This document shows, piece after piece, positions 1 to 8,125 of a stretch of DNA of 64,000 nucleotides. Within the stretch, counting starts at the first letter, position 1, and the number at the start of each line of letters is the position of its first letter. Position numbers and translations under genes: made by a program. Source of the DNA: Paractinoplanes bogorensis (GTDB lineage: Bacteria > Actinomycetota > Actinomycetes > Mycobacteriales > Micromonosporaceae); contig NZ_JAHKKG010000014.1 in assembly GCF_018829635.1 (NCBI RefSeq), positions 62,001 through 126,000 of the forward strand. Reading direction: 5' to 3'. The notes beneath the pieces were generated by a model. It ran no database searches. It saw only the letters and a list, made by a program, of their open reading frames with translations, and was not told where the DNA came from.

Positions 1-58
1 CCGCGGCACGGTCCGGCCGCCCGGACCGGCCGGGAGCGTGACCGGGCATCATGGGAGC

Positions 59-643
59 GTGCGCGTATTGCTGGTCGGAGCCGGAGGAACCCTGGGCCGG
101 GCGGTCGCCGAGGCGCTGACTGCTTCGCACGAGGTGGTGGCGGCGTCGCGATCCAGCGAATGGCCGGTCGACCTGGAGACGCCGTCGTCGATCGACACCC
201 TGTTCGAGCGCGTGGGCCCGGTCGGCGCGGTGGTCTGCTGCGCGGCGAGCGGGCCCCTGGTCGACCTCGAGAAGGTGACCGACGACGAGTTCGCCGCCGG
301 GCTGACCGGCAAACTCCTGGGTCAGATCGCCCTGGCCCGGCGCGCGATCCGGCATCTCCCGCCGGGCGGATCCGTCACTCTGACCGGTGGCACGTTCGTC
401 GCCCCGCTCCCCCGTGGGTCGCTCGGCGCGACCGTCAACAGCGCCCTCGAAGGCTTCGTGGTCAACGCGGCCGCCGAACTCCGCCGTCAGCTGCTGATCA
501 ACCTGGTCGCGCCCGGGTGGATCAGCGAGACCCTCGAACAGCTGGGCCTGGACCCGCAGGACGGAACACCGGCCGCCGACGTGGCCCGCACCTACCGCGA
601 TCTCGTCGACGGCACCCGGACCGGCAGCATCATCCGGCCATGA
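59..643 (+). CDS. Short-chain dehydrogenase-like protein without YxxxK
   Basis: Rossmann-fold member of the small (about 200-residue) short-chain dehydrogenase subgroup; 194 residues from this start. The nucleotide-binding GAGGTLGRAV is at the extreme N terminus, VVCCAASG stands where NNAG normally is, and LINLVAPGWISETL near the end matches the PG-containing strand/loop of SDRs. Where the catalytic YxxxK should be, the sequence reads GATVN before SALEGF, so both residues are missing. As I recall this subgroup, other members share that substitution, so it is probably not a lesion. GTG at 59 places the glycine motif as in relatives; an in-frame GTG at 38 is the alternative and neither has a good Shine-Dalgarno. 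Substrate unknown. Confidence 0.8.
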   Translation: MRVLLVGAGGTLGRAVAEALTASHEVVAASRSSEWPVDLETPSSIDTLFERVGPVGAVVCCAASGPLVDLEKVTDDEFAAGLTGKLLGQIALARRAIRHLPPGGSVTLTGGTFVAPLPRGSLGATVNSALEGFVVNAAAELRRQLLINLVAPGWISETLEQLGLDPQDGTPAADVARTYRDLVDGTRTGSIIRP

Positions 644-779
644 CCACACCGCCGGCGCCGGAGGGGCAGCGCCGTCCGGTCGTGATCGAAGAGTCAGGTG
701 GGGGCGTGGTCGGCCGATCAGTCGCTGGGCTCAGTACAGTTCCAGCGTTGGATCGGGAAAGTAAGGACGGACAAGTCGG

Positions 780-2393
780 ATGACGGCGCAAGCAAGGACG
801 ACCACCGGAACGACGGCCGAGGTGCCGGCCGAGGCGGATGCCCGGATGCGCGCCCGACTGGACGCTGGAGTCAATACCGGGCCGGATGGCGCGCCGGCCG
901 CAGCGGTCACCGGAACACCCTCCGTGGTTGCCGCCACTGCTCCCGATGGGACAAATGACACGCTGGATGCCGAAGCGGGCATTGGGATCACGGATGAGCT
1001 TGGTGCCGGGGTGGATGCCGAGCGGCTGGCGCTGTGTCTCGCGGTGATCGCTGAGGTGGAAGCGCTTCCGGCGGAGCACCCCGACTCGGTGGCGGTGCGG
1101 CGGGCGACCGCCGGGCTGTTCAAGACGGTGAAGCACAAGCGGCGGCGGGAGCGGCGGGACGCGATCCTCGCCAACGACAAGGCGGTCACCGAGGCGACCG
1201 CGACCGGGGCGCCGGGCCGGATCGACGACGAGACCGCGGGGATTCCGCTGCGCACCAGCGTGCAGGCGGCCACCGCGGGCGTTCTGCACCAGGCCCGCGG
1301 CTGTTACGTGTGCAAGAAGCGGTACACGCACGTCGACGCGTTCTACCACCAGCTCTGCCCGGAGTGCGCGCTGACGAACCACGCGCGGCGCGACGCCCGC
1401 ACCGACCTGACCGGGCGCCGGGCGCTGCTCACTGGTGGGCGCGCCAAGATCGGCATGTACATCGCGCTGCGGCTGCTGCGCGACGGCGCCGACCTGACCA
1501 TCACCACCCGGTTCCCACACGACGCGGTGCGCCGGTTCTCGGCCATGCCGGACAGCGCCGACTGGCTGCACCGGCTGCGGGTGGTCGGGCTCGACCTGCG
1601 CGACCCGGCCCAGGTGGTGGGGCTGGCCGACTCGGTGGCGGCGCGCGGTCACCTCGACATCATCGTCAACAACGCGGCGCAGACGGTCCGGCGTTCGCCC
1701 GGCTCCTACTCGGCCATCGCCGCCGCCGAGAGTGAACCGCTGCCCGACGGGCCGCTGCCCGAGCTGGAATACTTCGGCACCGCGGGCGCCTCCCCGGCCG
1801 CCGCGCTGACCACCGGCGCGCCCGTGCTGACGCCGCAGCAGATCACCGAGATGGCGCTGACCGCCCGCTCGGTCGCGATCGACGCCGGCGGCCTGGTGCC
1901 CGACACCGCGCCGACCAACAGCTGGAGCGACCGGGTGCACGAGGTCGACCCGCTGGAGCTGCTCGAGGTGCAGCTGTGCAACGTGACCGCGCCGTTCGTG
2001 CTGGTCAGCCGGTTGCGCGGGGCGATGACGAGGTCGCCCTTCCCGCGGCGCTACGTGGTCAACGTGTCGGCCATGGAGGGCGTGTTCAACCGCGGCTACA
2101 AGGGTGCCGGGCACCCGCACACGAACATGGCCAAGGCGGCGCTGAACATGCTGACCCGCACCAGCGCGGTCGACATGTTCTCCGACGGAATCCTGATGAC
2201 CAGCGTCGACACCGGCTGGATCACCGACGAGCGCCCGCACCCGACGAAGATGCGGCTGGCCGACGAGGGTTTCCACGCCCCGCTCGACCTGGTCGACGGC
2301 GCGGCCCGGGTGTACGACCCGATCGTGCGCGGCGAGCAGGGCGAGAACCTGTACGGCGTCTTCCTGAAGGACTACGCCCCGATCGACTGGTAG
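780..2393 (+). CDS. Zinc-ribbon SDR oxidoreductase-like protein
   Basis: A 537-residue protein in three parts: an Ala/Thr-rich N-terminal region (about 1-110) followed by a basic helix; a Cys4 ribbon (CYVC and CPEC, about 175-195); and a large SDR domain from about 213 with GGRAKIG, DLRD and VNNAAQT. The SDR part carries a long insertion between NNAAQT and the active-site strand. The strand reads VVNVSAMEG and the expected YxxxK is TNMAK (about 448-452): Lys kept, Tyr replaced by Thr. Proteins of this architecture occur in other actinobacteria and, as I recall, some eukaryotes; I know of no assigned reaction. The ATG has no convincing ribosome site, so the true start could be further in. A strong terminator follows. 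Confidence 0.8.
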   Translation: MTAQARTTTGTTAEVPAEADARMRARLDAGVNTGPDGAPAAAVTGTPSVVAATAPDGTNDTLDAEAGIGITDELGAGVDAERLALCLAVIAEVEALPAEHPDSVAVRRATAGLFKTVKHKRRRERRDAILANDKAVTEATATGAPGRIDDETAGIPLRTSVQAATAGVLHQARGCYVCKKRYTHVDAFYHQLCPECALTNHARRDARTDLTGRRALLTGGRAKIGMYIALRLLRDGADLTITTRFPHDAVRRFSAMPDSADWLHRLRVVGLDLRDPAQVVGLADSVAARGHLDIIVNNAAQTVRRSPGSYSAIAAAESEPLPDGPLPELEYFGTAGASPAAALTTGAPVLTPQQITEMALTARSVAIDAGGLVPDTAPTNSWSDRVHEVDPLELLEVQLCNVTAPFVLVSRLRGAMTRSPFPRRYVVNVSAMEGVFNRGYKGAGHPHTNMAKAALNMLTRTSAVDMFSDGILMTSVDTGWITDERPHPTKMRLADEGFHAPLDLVDGAARVYDPIVRGEQGENLYGVFLKDYAPIDW

Positions 2394-2445
2394 AGGTTCC
2401 AGCACCTGGCGGCCCGGCATGCCGATCGCGGGCGACGGGAAACGC

Positions 2446-2484
2446 GAACGAGCCACGACCCCCGCCCGGGGCCGTGGCTCGTTC
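2446..2484. terminator. Bidirectional hairpin terminator
   Basis: Arms 2446-2462 and 2468-2484 form a 17-bp stem with one mismatch around a 5-base loop (CGCCC). It lies between two convergent genes ending at 2393 and 2565, so it can serve both. Confidence 0.8.
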
Positions 2485-2564
2485 TACTGCCGAAACAAGC
2501 AGGTGTCGGGCGCGATCGTCGCAATGCCCGGAACCGGGAGAAGAACAGTCGGGAGCAGCAGCCG

Positions 2565-3206
2565 TCAGACGGCGGGCTTGTCGTCGCGCTCGCCCGCGCC
2601 CTTGCTGCCCCAGTCCTTCATGCCGCCCTTGTCGGCGTCACCCCACTTGCCGTCCTTGCCGTCCTGGCCGCCCTTGTCGCCCCACTTACCGTCCTTGCCG
2701 TCCTGGCCGTCTTTGTCGCCCCACTTGCCGTCTTTGCCATCCTGGCCGTCTTTGTCACCCCACTTGCCGTCCTTGTCGCCCTTGTCGTCCCACTTGTCGC
2801 CCTTGTCGCCCCACTTACCGTCCTTGTCGCCCCACTTGCCACCGTTGTGGTGGTGACGGTCGTTGAACCACGGACGGCCGTGGCCACGGTCGCGGTCGAA
2901 CCAGCGCCAGTCGCGGTCCCAGCTGACCTCGAGCGCGTAGCGGCGGTGGAACCCGAAGCCGACCCGCTCGCAGTCGTAGTCGTCCCAGCGGTCGAAGCGC
3001 TCGCCGATCCGGCCGGCGAGGTCGCAGGCGCGGTAGCTGTTGTAGTAGCCGACGACGCGGTCGCGCCGGTCGGCCTGGCTGGACGCCCCGGCCTTCGACG
3101 CCCCCGCGTCGGTCGACGTGGCCGCCATGGCCGGGCCCGCGCCCATGGTGACGCCGGCGAGCAGGCCGAGGCCGGTGACCGTGAGCATCCGGGAAATACG
3201 GTTCAT
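2565..3206 (-). CDS. Secreted repeat protein with Asp/Lys/Gly-rich tail
   Basis: Hypothetical exported protein of 213 residues. Residues 1-28 are a Sec signal peptide (MNR, hydrophobic LTVTGLGLLAGV, cleavage after AMA). A short conserved-looking segment follows (about 45-105) with two Cys (RACDL and YDCER) likely to pair, then a hydrophilic tail from about 118 made of KDGKWGDKDGQDG repeats. The tail is dense in alternating acidic and basic residues plus Trp/Gly and should be disordered; ion or wall binding is only a guess. ATG at 3206 has AGAAGG six bases upstream. The gene stands alone, in its own transcription unit, convergent with the zinc-ribbon SDR gene. No known family recognised. Confidence 0.8.
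   Translation of the reverse strand: MNRISRMLTVTGLGLLAGVTMGAGPAMAATSTDAGASKAGASSQADRRDRVVGYYNSYRACDLAGRIGERFDRWDDYDCERVGFGFHRRYALEVSWDRDWRWFDRDRGHGRPWFNDRHHHNGGKWGDKDGKWGDKGDKWDDKGDKDGKWGDKDGQDGKDGKWGDKDGQDGKDGKWGDKGGQDGKDGKWGDADKGGMKDWGSKGAGERDDKPAV
2641..2830 (-). repeat. 39-bp coding repeats in the secreted protein
   Basis: Three close copies of a 39-bp unit (13 residues, KDGKWGDKDGQDG) with shorter degenerate units (KWGDKGDKWDDK) upstream. All indels are multiples of three and third positions vary, so the frame is being kept. Confidence 0.75.
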
Positions 3207-3419
3207 TTCACACCTTCTCTTGACAAACGCTATGCCGAGAGAAGAACACCACGACCACGGAAGGTAACGGGATGATTTCTAAGCGTGTACCCCATTCGTG
3301 AACCAAACTTGGCAGAACAGTTGATAGACCCCTAATCCGGGTGGGCAAGAGGTGCCTGACCGGCCTCCAGGCTCACCGGAAACTGGCTGTCCGCAGCGAC
3401 CGTCGGGCCCTGCTCGTCC

Positions 3420-3736
3420 AGCTGATTCACGGTCGGCGGGCGCAACTTGTGGACCCGACTCGTCCGGCTGACTCACGGCCAGCGGGCGCAACTGTGGACC
3501 CGACTCATCCGGCTGATTCACGGCCGGCGGGCGCAACTGTGGACCCGACTCATCCGGCTGACTCACAGCCGGCGGGCGCAGCTATGGACCCAGCTCGTCC
3601 GGATAGTTCACGGTCGGCGGGCGCAACTGCGGACCCAGCTCGTCCGGCTGACTCACGGCCGACGGGCGCAACTGCGGACCCAGCTCGTCCGGCTGACTCA
3701 CGGCTGGCGGGCGCAGCTGTGGACGCCTACTCGTCC
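3420..3736. repeat. 45-bp tandem array, 7 units
   Basis: Seven units start at 3420, 3466, 3511, 3556, 3601, 3646 and 3691. The inner five are exactly 45 bp; the first and last are 46 bp through single-base insertions. Unit differences are mostly single substitutions. The last unit contains the stop codon (3727-3729) and final codons of the SWIM protein gene, so the array seems to have grown out of that gene's 3' end. It is open in several frames on both strands, as expected of a stop-free repeat, and I do not support a gene in it. 3207-3419 holds only the upstream region of the secreted-protein gene. Confidence 0.9.
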
Positions 3737-4635
3737 GGCAGAGCCAGATAGGCGGGACGCAGGACGTCGACGAGCGGACGACCCCCCTCGGCCAGCGGCG
3801 GCGGATCGACCTGGTCGAGGATCGCGTCCGGCCTGGTCACGGCACCCGGACGGCCACCGACGGGTGCCACCGACGGCACCGCCGCACCCCAGAACTCCGC
3901 GACCTCCCCGAGATCCTCACCGAGCTCATCCGCGAATTCGCCCGAAGCCGAGGAGACACCCGCGCCCGAGGAGACGCTCGCGCCCGAAGCCGAGGACGCG
4001 TCAACGCTCGAGGCCGCGCCCGACTCCGGGACGCGGCCCGAAGCCGCTGCGCGACCGGAAGCGGGCCGGCCGGCCGAACCCCCCGGTCGCGTGGGGAAGC
4101 CGGACGACGCCGCGTCGACGGCCAGCTCGCTCCGCAGCTCGCGCAGGTGGGTGAGCAGCTCGTCGCGCCCCCGCCCGCGCCAGGCGAAGGCGCCGAACGG
4201 ATCTTCCTGGAAGCTGCGCGCCAGCGCATAACAGGTCGCGGCCAGATGGACGCACGGCATCGGCCACCGCTCGCAGCTGCAGTCCATCGCCACCTCGTCC
4301 AGCGACAACGGCACCAGGCTCAACCCGGCCGCCGCGAACACGTCACCGATCCCGGCCGGCATCCGCCCGTCGAGGAGCTGGGCGGTGAACCGGGCCTCGC
4401 CCGCCAGCGTGGCCGACACCGCCGCCCACTCGGAGGCACCGAACGCCCGCACCGCGATCCGCGACCGGAACGCCCGCGGATCGTCGGGGCCGCGCACCTG
4501 GGCCACGACCAGGCTGGACGAGATGGTCAGGCTGCGCACGTGCCCGGCCCGCTCGTCACGCCGCCCGCGCGCGAACGTCGGCCCCATCCGCAACGACTCG
4601 AAGGTGCCCAGAAAGGCGACCGGCAGCTCAGTCAA
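3727..4635 (-). CDS. SWIM zinc-finger protein
   Basis: A 302-residue protein whose recognisable part is a SWIM zinc finger, CSCERWPMPCVH (CxC...CxH, about 118-129), followed by LAATCYALA typical of the domain. SWIM domains bind DNA or proteins and often accompany SNF2 helicases; here the SNF2 gene lies directly upstream, so a joint role on DNA is likely but not shown. After about 180 the chain is Ala/Ser/Gly/Arg-rich low complexity. The start is TTG at 4635 with GGAGG six bases upstream, inside a duplicated copy of the SNF2 gene end. The stop falls in the 45-bp array; without a one-base insertion in that unit the frame would continue into PDESGPQLRP repeats. Confidence 0.8.
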   Translation of the reverse strand: MTELPVAFLGTFESLRMGPTFARGRRDERAGHVRSLTISSSLVVAQVRGPDDPRAFRSRIAVRAFGASEWAAVSATLAGEARFTAQLLDGRMPAGIGDVFAAAGLSLVPLSLDEVAMDCSCERWPMPCVHLAATCYALARSFQEDPFGAFAWRGRGRDELLTHLRELRSELAVDAASSGFPTRPGGSAGRPASGRAAASGRVPESGAASSVDASSASGASVSSGAGVSSASGEFADELGEDLGEVAEFWGAAVPSVAPVGGRPGAVTRPDAILDQVDPPPLAEGGRPLVDVLRPAYLALPDE

Positions 4636-4690
4636 CGACGGCCTCCGGGGACAGCGGGGATCGCAGCTCAGTCAACGACGGCCTCCGGGG
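4623..4690. repeat. 28-bp perfect direct repeat at the SNF2/SWIM junction
   Basis: 4623-4650 and 4663-4690 are identical, 40 bp apart. The upstream copy (in minus-strand sense) carries the last codons and stop of SNF2; the other supplies the GGAGG and TTG start of the SWIM gene. Confidence 0.95.
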
Positions 4691-7649
4691 CGAGCGTGAG
4701 CAGGTCGCGCAGTTCGGTCGTGGACAGCCCGGTCAGCCAGCCCTCACCGTTGCCGACCACGCGCGCGGCCAGCACACCCTTGTCGGCCAGCAGCCGGTCG
4801 ATGCGTTCCTCGAGCGTGCCCAGGCAGACCAGCGTGTGCACGGTGACGTCGCGCTGCTGTCCGATGCGGAACGCGCGGTCGGTCGCCTGTTCCTCGGTGG
4901 CCGGGTTCCACCAGCGGTCGACGTGGACGACGTGGTTGGCCGCGGTGAGGTTGAGACCGGTGCCGCCGGCCTTGAGCGACAGCACGAAGATGCCGGGGCG
5001 CGGGTCGGTCTGGAAGTCGTGGACCATCGCGTCTCGCGCCGTGCGGGCGACGCCGCCGTGCAGGTAGCGCACCGGAACTCCGAAGCGGGCGGCCAGGTGC
5101 GGCGTCAGCATCGCCCCGAACTTGGCGAACTGGGTGAAGCAGAGCACGCTCTCGCCCTGGGCCAGCGCGCCGTCGAGGATCTCTTCGAGGCGTTCCAGTT
5201 TGCCCGAGCGGCCGGGCAGCGGCGAGTTGTCGCCGAGCAGCAGCGCCGGGTGCACGCAGGCCTGTTTGAGCTTGGTCATCCCGGCCAGCACGATGCCCTT
5301 GTTCCACCGCTGGGTGCTCTCGTCGAGCTTGGTGGTCATGTCGTCGAGGATCGCCCGGTAGAGGGTGCTCTGCTCGCCGGTGAGCCCGCACAGATGGCGG
5401 ACGTGCTGCTTGTCGGGCAGGTCGTCGATCACGATCGGGTCGGACTTGACCCGGCGCAGCAGGAACGGGCGGGTGGCCTGGCGCAGGCGGCCGGCCGCGT
5501 CTTCGTCGGCGTAGCGCTCGATCGGCACGGCGAACCGGGCCCGGAACGTGTGGGCCGAGGCGAGCACGCCCGGGTTGAGGTAGTCGAGGATCGACCAGAG
5601 CTCGGCCAGCCGATTTTCCACCGGCGTGCCGGTGAGCGCGATCCGCATGCGGGCCGGGAACCGCCGGACCGCTTTGGCCGCCGAACCCGCGCTGTTCTTG
5701 ACGTGTTGCGCCTCGTCGAGCACGACGCGATCCCACGCGACCTCGGCGAGCTGGTCGGCATCGCGGACGGCGGTCGCATAGGTGGTCAGAATCAGGTCGG
5801 CCGGGGTCAGCACCCGCTCGGTGCCGTGGAGGACCGAGACCGTCAGCGACGGCGCGAACCGGGCGATCTCCCGCTGCCAGTTGCCCAGCAGCGACAGCGG
5901 GCAGATCAGCAGCGCCGGCCCCGACCGCTGGTGCAGCAGCAGCGCCAGCAGTTGCACGGTCTTGCCGAGGCCCATGTCGTCGGCCAGACACGCCCCGATG
6001 CCGAGCCGGTCGAGGAAGGCCAGCCAGGAGAAACCCCTTCGCTGGTACGCCCTCAGCTCCCCCTCGAACGCAGCCGGGACCTCGAGCAGTTCGAGCCGAT
6101 GCTCCAGCGACCCGGACAGCAGATCGGCCGCCCAGCCCTCGCCGCTGGTGACAGTGACCGGCAGCGGCAGTTCCTCGGGCGGCAGCAGTTTGATCGTGCT
6201 CAACGCGCGGCCGACCGACATGGTGCCACCGCCACGGGCGAGGAACCGGAGGCCGGCGTCGAGGCGTTCGGCGTCGAGGTAGACCCAGCGGCCCCGCATG
6301 CGTACGAGCGGGACCTTGGCCTTCGACAGGTCGGTCAGTTCCTCGGTGGTCAGCATGCGCCCGCCCAGGGCCAGGCCCCAGTCGTAGTCGACCATGTGGG
6401 CCAGGTCGGCCGCCTGATCGCGCAGCACGGTGGGCACGGTGTCGCGGGGACGCAGGTTGAGTCCGAGCCCGAGGCCCGGCCGGTCACGCCACCAGGCCGG
6501 CAGCAGCACGCCGTAGCCGGCTTCCTCGAGCGTGGCCGCATGGGTGAGGAAGCGGTGCGCCTCCTCGGTGTCGAGCACCATGTCGACCGGGCGGGGCACG
6601 TGCAGCGCCGCCTCGAGGTCGGGATAGAGCCGGGCGGCGCGGCCCAGCGCACCGAGCAGCCGATCCTGCGGGTGGCGGGTCCAGCGGCGCAGCGGGGCGT
6701 AGCTGTCGCGCCAGATGTCGGCCGCGGTGACCAGGGCGCTCGGCTCGTCGACGGCCTGCAGCAGGAACTCGAGCTGCCAGGCGTCCGGAGTCTCGGGGGC
6801 GGCCGGATCGAGAACGGCCGTCGGCTCGAGATCGCGCAGGTGGGTGAGCCGGAAGCAGAGCCGCACGGCGGCGCCGCTGAGCGCGCTGTGGTGCCAGCGG
6901 TCGAGACGGTCGGCCAGCTCGTCGACCAGTCCGGAACCGGCCGTGAAGGCGGGCTCGCCGGTGAGCGCGGCCAGCCAGCCGTCGCCCAGGCTCACCCCGG
7001 CCTCGGCCAGCCGGGTGCGCACCAGGCCGTCGATCAGGCATTCGAGGGCGGCGGCCAGGGCATCTTCGGCCGGCAGCCCGGCCACATCACCGGGGCGGGC
7101 CCGCTCGGCCCGGGCCGCGGCGGGCAGACGGCGCAGCAGGTCGTCCCGGCGGGTGGCGTCGAACCCGGTGAGCACGGGCCGCCAGCGCGCGGTCGGGCCG
7201 TGCGGGTGAACGGCGGGCAGCACCCGGCCCCGGCGCACCAGGTCGGCCGCGAACTCGCACAGCTCGAGCAGCCACTCGGCCGACCGCCCGAGCCGCCCGT
7301 CGAACTCGCCCACCACCTCGTCGTCGAGGAACGGCACGGTCACCGCGGGCACCGGCCAGGCCCGCAGTCTGGGCGTGCCGCGCCGGGGCGGAAGCCCGAG
7401 CTGTGGCGACGGCAGCGGCCCGGCGCTGGTCGACGGCAGCACGAGCGTGGCCGGCGGCCGCGACTCCCCCACCGGCAGCCGCGAGACTTCCAGCGCGAAC
7501 GGATGCGCGGCCCGCGGCGTGGAGGAGGGGCCGCCGTCAGGAAAAGAGCTCTCACCCCACAGGTTGATCGAGCCGTCACGCCCGACGAACCCGTGCAGCA
7601 CCCGCACACCGGCCGGCACCAGGTCGGCCGGCGAGACCGGGGACGTCAT
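4668..7649 (-). CDS. SNF2-family DEAD/DEAH helicase
   Basis: Swi2/Snf2-type ATP-driven DNA translocase, 993 residues. The N-terminal half (1-520) is the long variable region seen in bacterial HepA/SNF2 homologues. The ATPase core follows: LADDMGLGKT (Walker A, about 560), LICPLSLLGNW, DEAQHVKN (motif II, about 645), LTGTPVENRLAELW (motif III), LLRRVKSDP, then the second RecA lobe with LCFTQF, SLKAGGTGLNL, VHVDRWWNPATEEQATDRAFRIGQ (motifs V-VI). ATG at 7649 overlaps the stop of the preceding gene (ATGA); an in-frame start at 7691 is less likely. Probable role in chromosome maintenance or repair together with the SWIM protein; no nuclease or methylase partner is nearby, so I do not call a defence system. 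Confidence 0.93.
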   Translation of the reverse strand: MTSPVSPADLVPAGVRVLHGFVGRDGSINLWGESSFPDGGPSSTPRAAHPFALEVSRLPVGESRPPATLVLPSTSAGPLPSPQLGLPPRRGTPRLRAWPVPAVTVPFLDDEVVGEFDGRLGRSAEWLLELCEFAADLVRRGRVLPAVHPHGPTARWRPVLTGFDATRRDDLLRRLPAAARAERARPGDVAGLPAEDALAAALECLIDGLVRTRLAEAGVSLGDGWLAALTGEPAFTAGSGLVDELADRLDRWHHSALSGAAVRLCFRLTHLRDLEPTAVLDPAAPETPDAWQLEFLLQAVDEPSALVTAADIWRDSYAPLRRWTRHPQDRLLGALGRAARLYPDLEAALHVPRPVDMVLDTEEAHRFLTHAATLEEAGYGVLLPAWWRDRPGLGLGLNLRPRDTVPTVLRDQAADLAHMVDYDWGLALGGRMLTTEELTDLSKAKVPLVRMRGRWVYLDAERLDAGLRFLARGGGTMSVGRALSTIKLLPPEELPLPVTVTSGEGWAADLLSGSLEHRLELLEVPAAFEGELRAYQRRGFSWLAFLDRLGIGACLADDMGLGKTVQLLALLLHQRSGPALLICPLSLLGNWQREIARFAPSLTVSVLHGTERVLTPADLILTTYATAVRDADQLAEVAWDRVVLDEAQHVKNSAGSAAKAVRRFPARMRIALTGTPVENRLAELWSILDYLNPGVLASAHTFRARFAVPIERYADEDAAGRLRQATRPFLLRRVKSDPIVIDDLPDKQHVRHLCGLTGEQSTLYRAILDDMTTKLDESTQRWNKGIVLAGMTKLKQACVHPALLLGDNSPLPGRSGKLERLEEILDGALAQGESVLCFTQFAKFGAMLTPHLAARFGVPVRYLHGGVARTARDAMVHDFQTDPRPGIFVLSLKAGGTGLNLTAANHVVHVDRWWNPATEEQATDRAFRIGQQRDVTVHTLVCLGTLEERIDRLLADKGVLAARVVGNGEGWLTGLSTTELRDLLTLAPEAVVD

Positions 7650-8089
7650 CGCAGCTCCCAGACGATCAGCGGCGGCCGCACCCGGGCGCACACCGGATCG
7701 CCCACACCGTCGGTGAGCCCGAGCGAGCCGGTCAGCACCCCGGCCCCTTCGTGGGCGCCGCGCAGCAGAGCGGTGGGCACGTCACCGAACATCAGCTTGG
7801 CCCGCCGGAACATCTGGAAATCCGACCCATGGACGTTGCCCCAGCTCAGATAGAGGAACCGGGCCCCCGGCCGGCCGTGCACCCAGGGGCCGCCGACGTC
7901 GAGCAGTTCGTCGACCTCGCGCGAGGTGATCTCGAACGCCCAGGAGGCCGACGGCGCCCACGCCGGAACGCGGTCGACCACATCGCGCTGCCGCTGGACC
8001 CCGACATGCACGTTGGCCAGGCGCAACGCGTCGGCCCGGCCACCCACCTGGGCGGCCGGCAGGTCGCTCCCCTCGATCCGGATCTGCAC
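7646..8089 (-). CDS. DUF5990-like protein
   Basis: Small soluble protein of 147 residues beginning QIRIEGSDLPA, with HVGVQRQRDVVDRVPAWAPSA, WAFEITSREVD, a Trp/Tyr-rich FLYLSWGN strand and C-terminal RPPLIVWEL. The opening and the FLYLSWG strand fit the DUF5990 family as I remember it; the function of that family is unknown. The gene ends in an ATGA overlap with the SNF2 start, so translation of the two should be coupled, and it begins 36 bases after the ATP-grasp gene. The GTG start has no strong Shine-Dalgarno. Annotation to DUF5990 is recognition by eye only. Confidence 0.6.
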   Translation of the reverse strand: MQIRIEGSDLPAAQVGGRADALRLANVHVGVQRQRDVVDRVPAWAPSASWAFEITSREVDELLDVGGPWVHGRPGARFLYLSWGNVHGSDFQMFRRAKLMFGDVPTALLRGAHEGAGVLTGSLGLTDGVGDPVCARVRPPLIVWELR

Positions 8090-8125
8090 GGGGGAAACCC
8101 TAGCCCGAGGGTCCGACAGAATCTC

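Noticed and set aside
780..2393. Long minus-strand open frame opposite the zinc-ribbon SDR gene
   Set aside because: His/Arg/Gly/Val-rich translation typical of the antisense of a G+C-rich gene; the plus strand has clear motifs.
3341..3751. Plus-strand open frame of about 136 codons across the 45-bp array
   Set aside because: The repeat lacks stops in several frames on both strands; no ribosome site and no family features.
3727..7649. SNF2/SWIM pair as part of a phage-defence island
   Set aside because: No nuclease, methyltransferase, phospholipase D or mobile-element gene nearby; SNF2/SWIM pairs are common housekeeping neighbours in actinobacteria.
4836..7853. A plus-strand open frame of about 1000 codons opposite the SNF2 gene
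   Set aside because: Antisense shadow: the minus strand carries all helicase motifs, while this frame has none.
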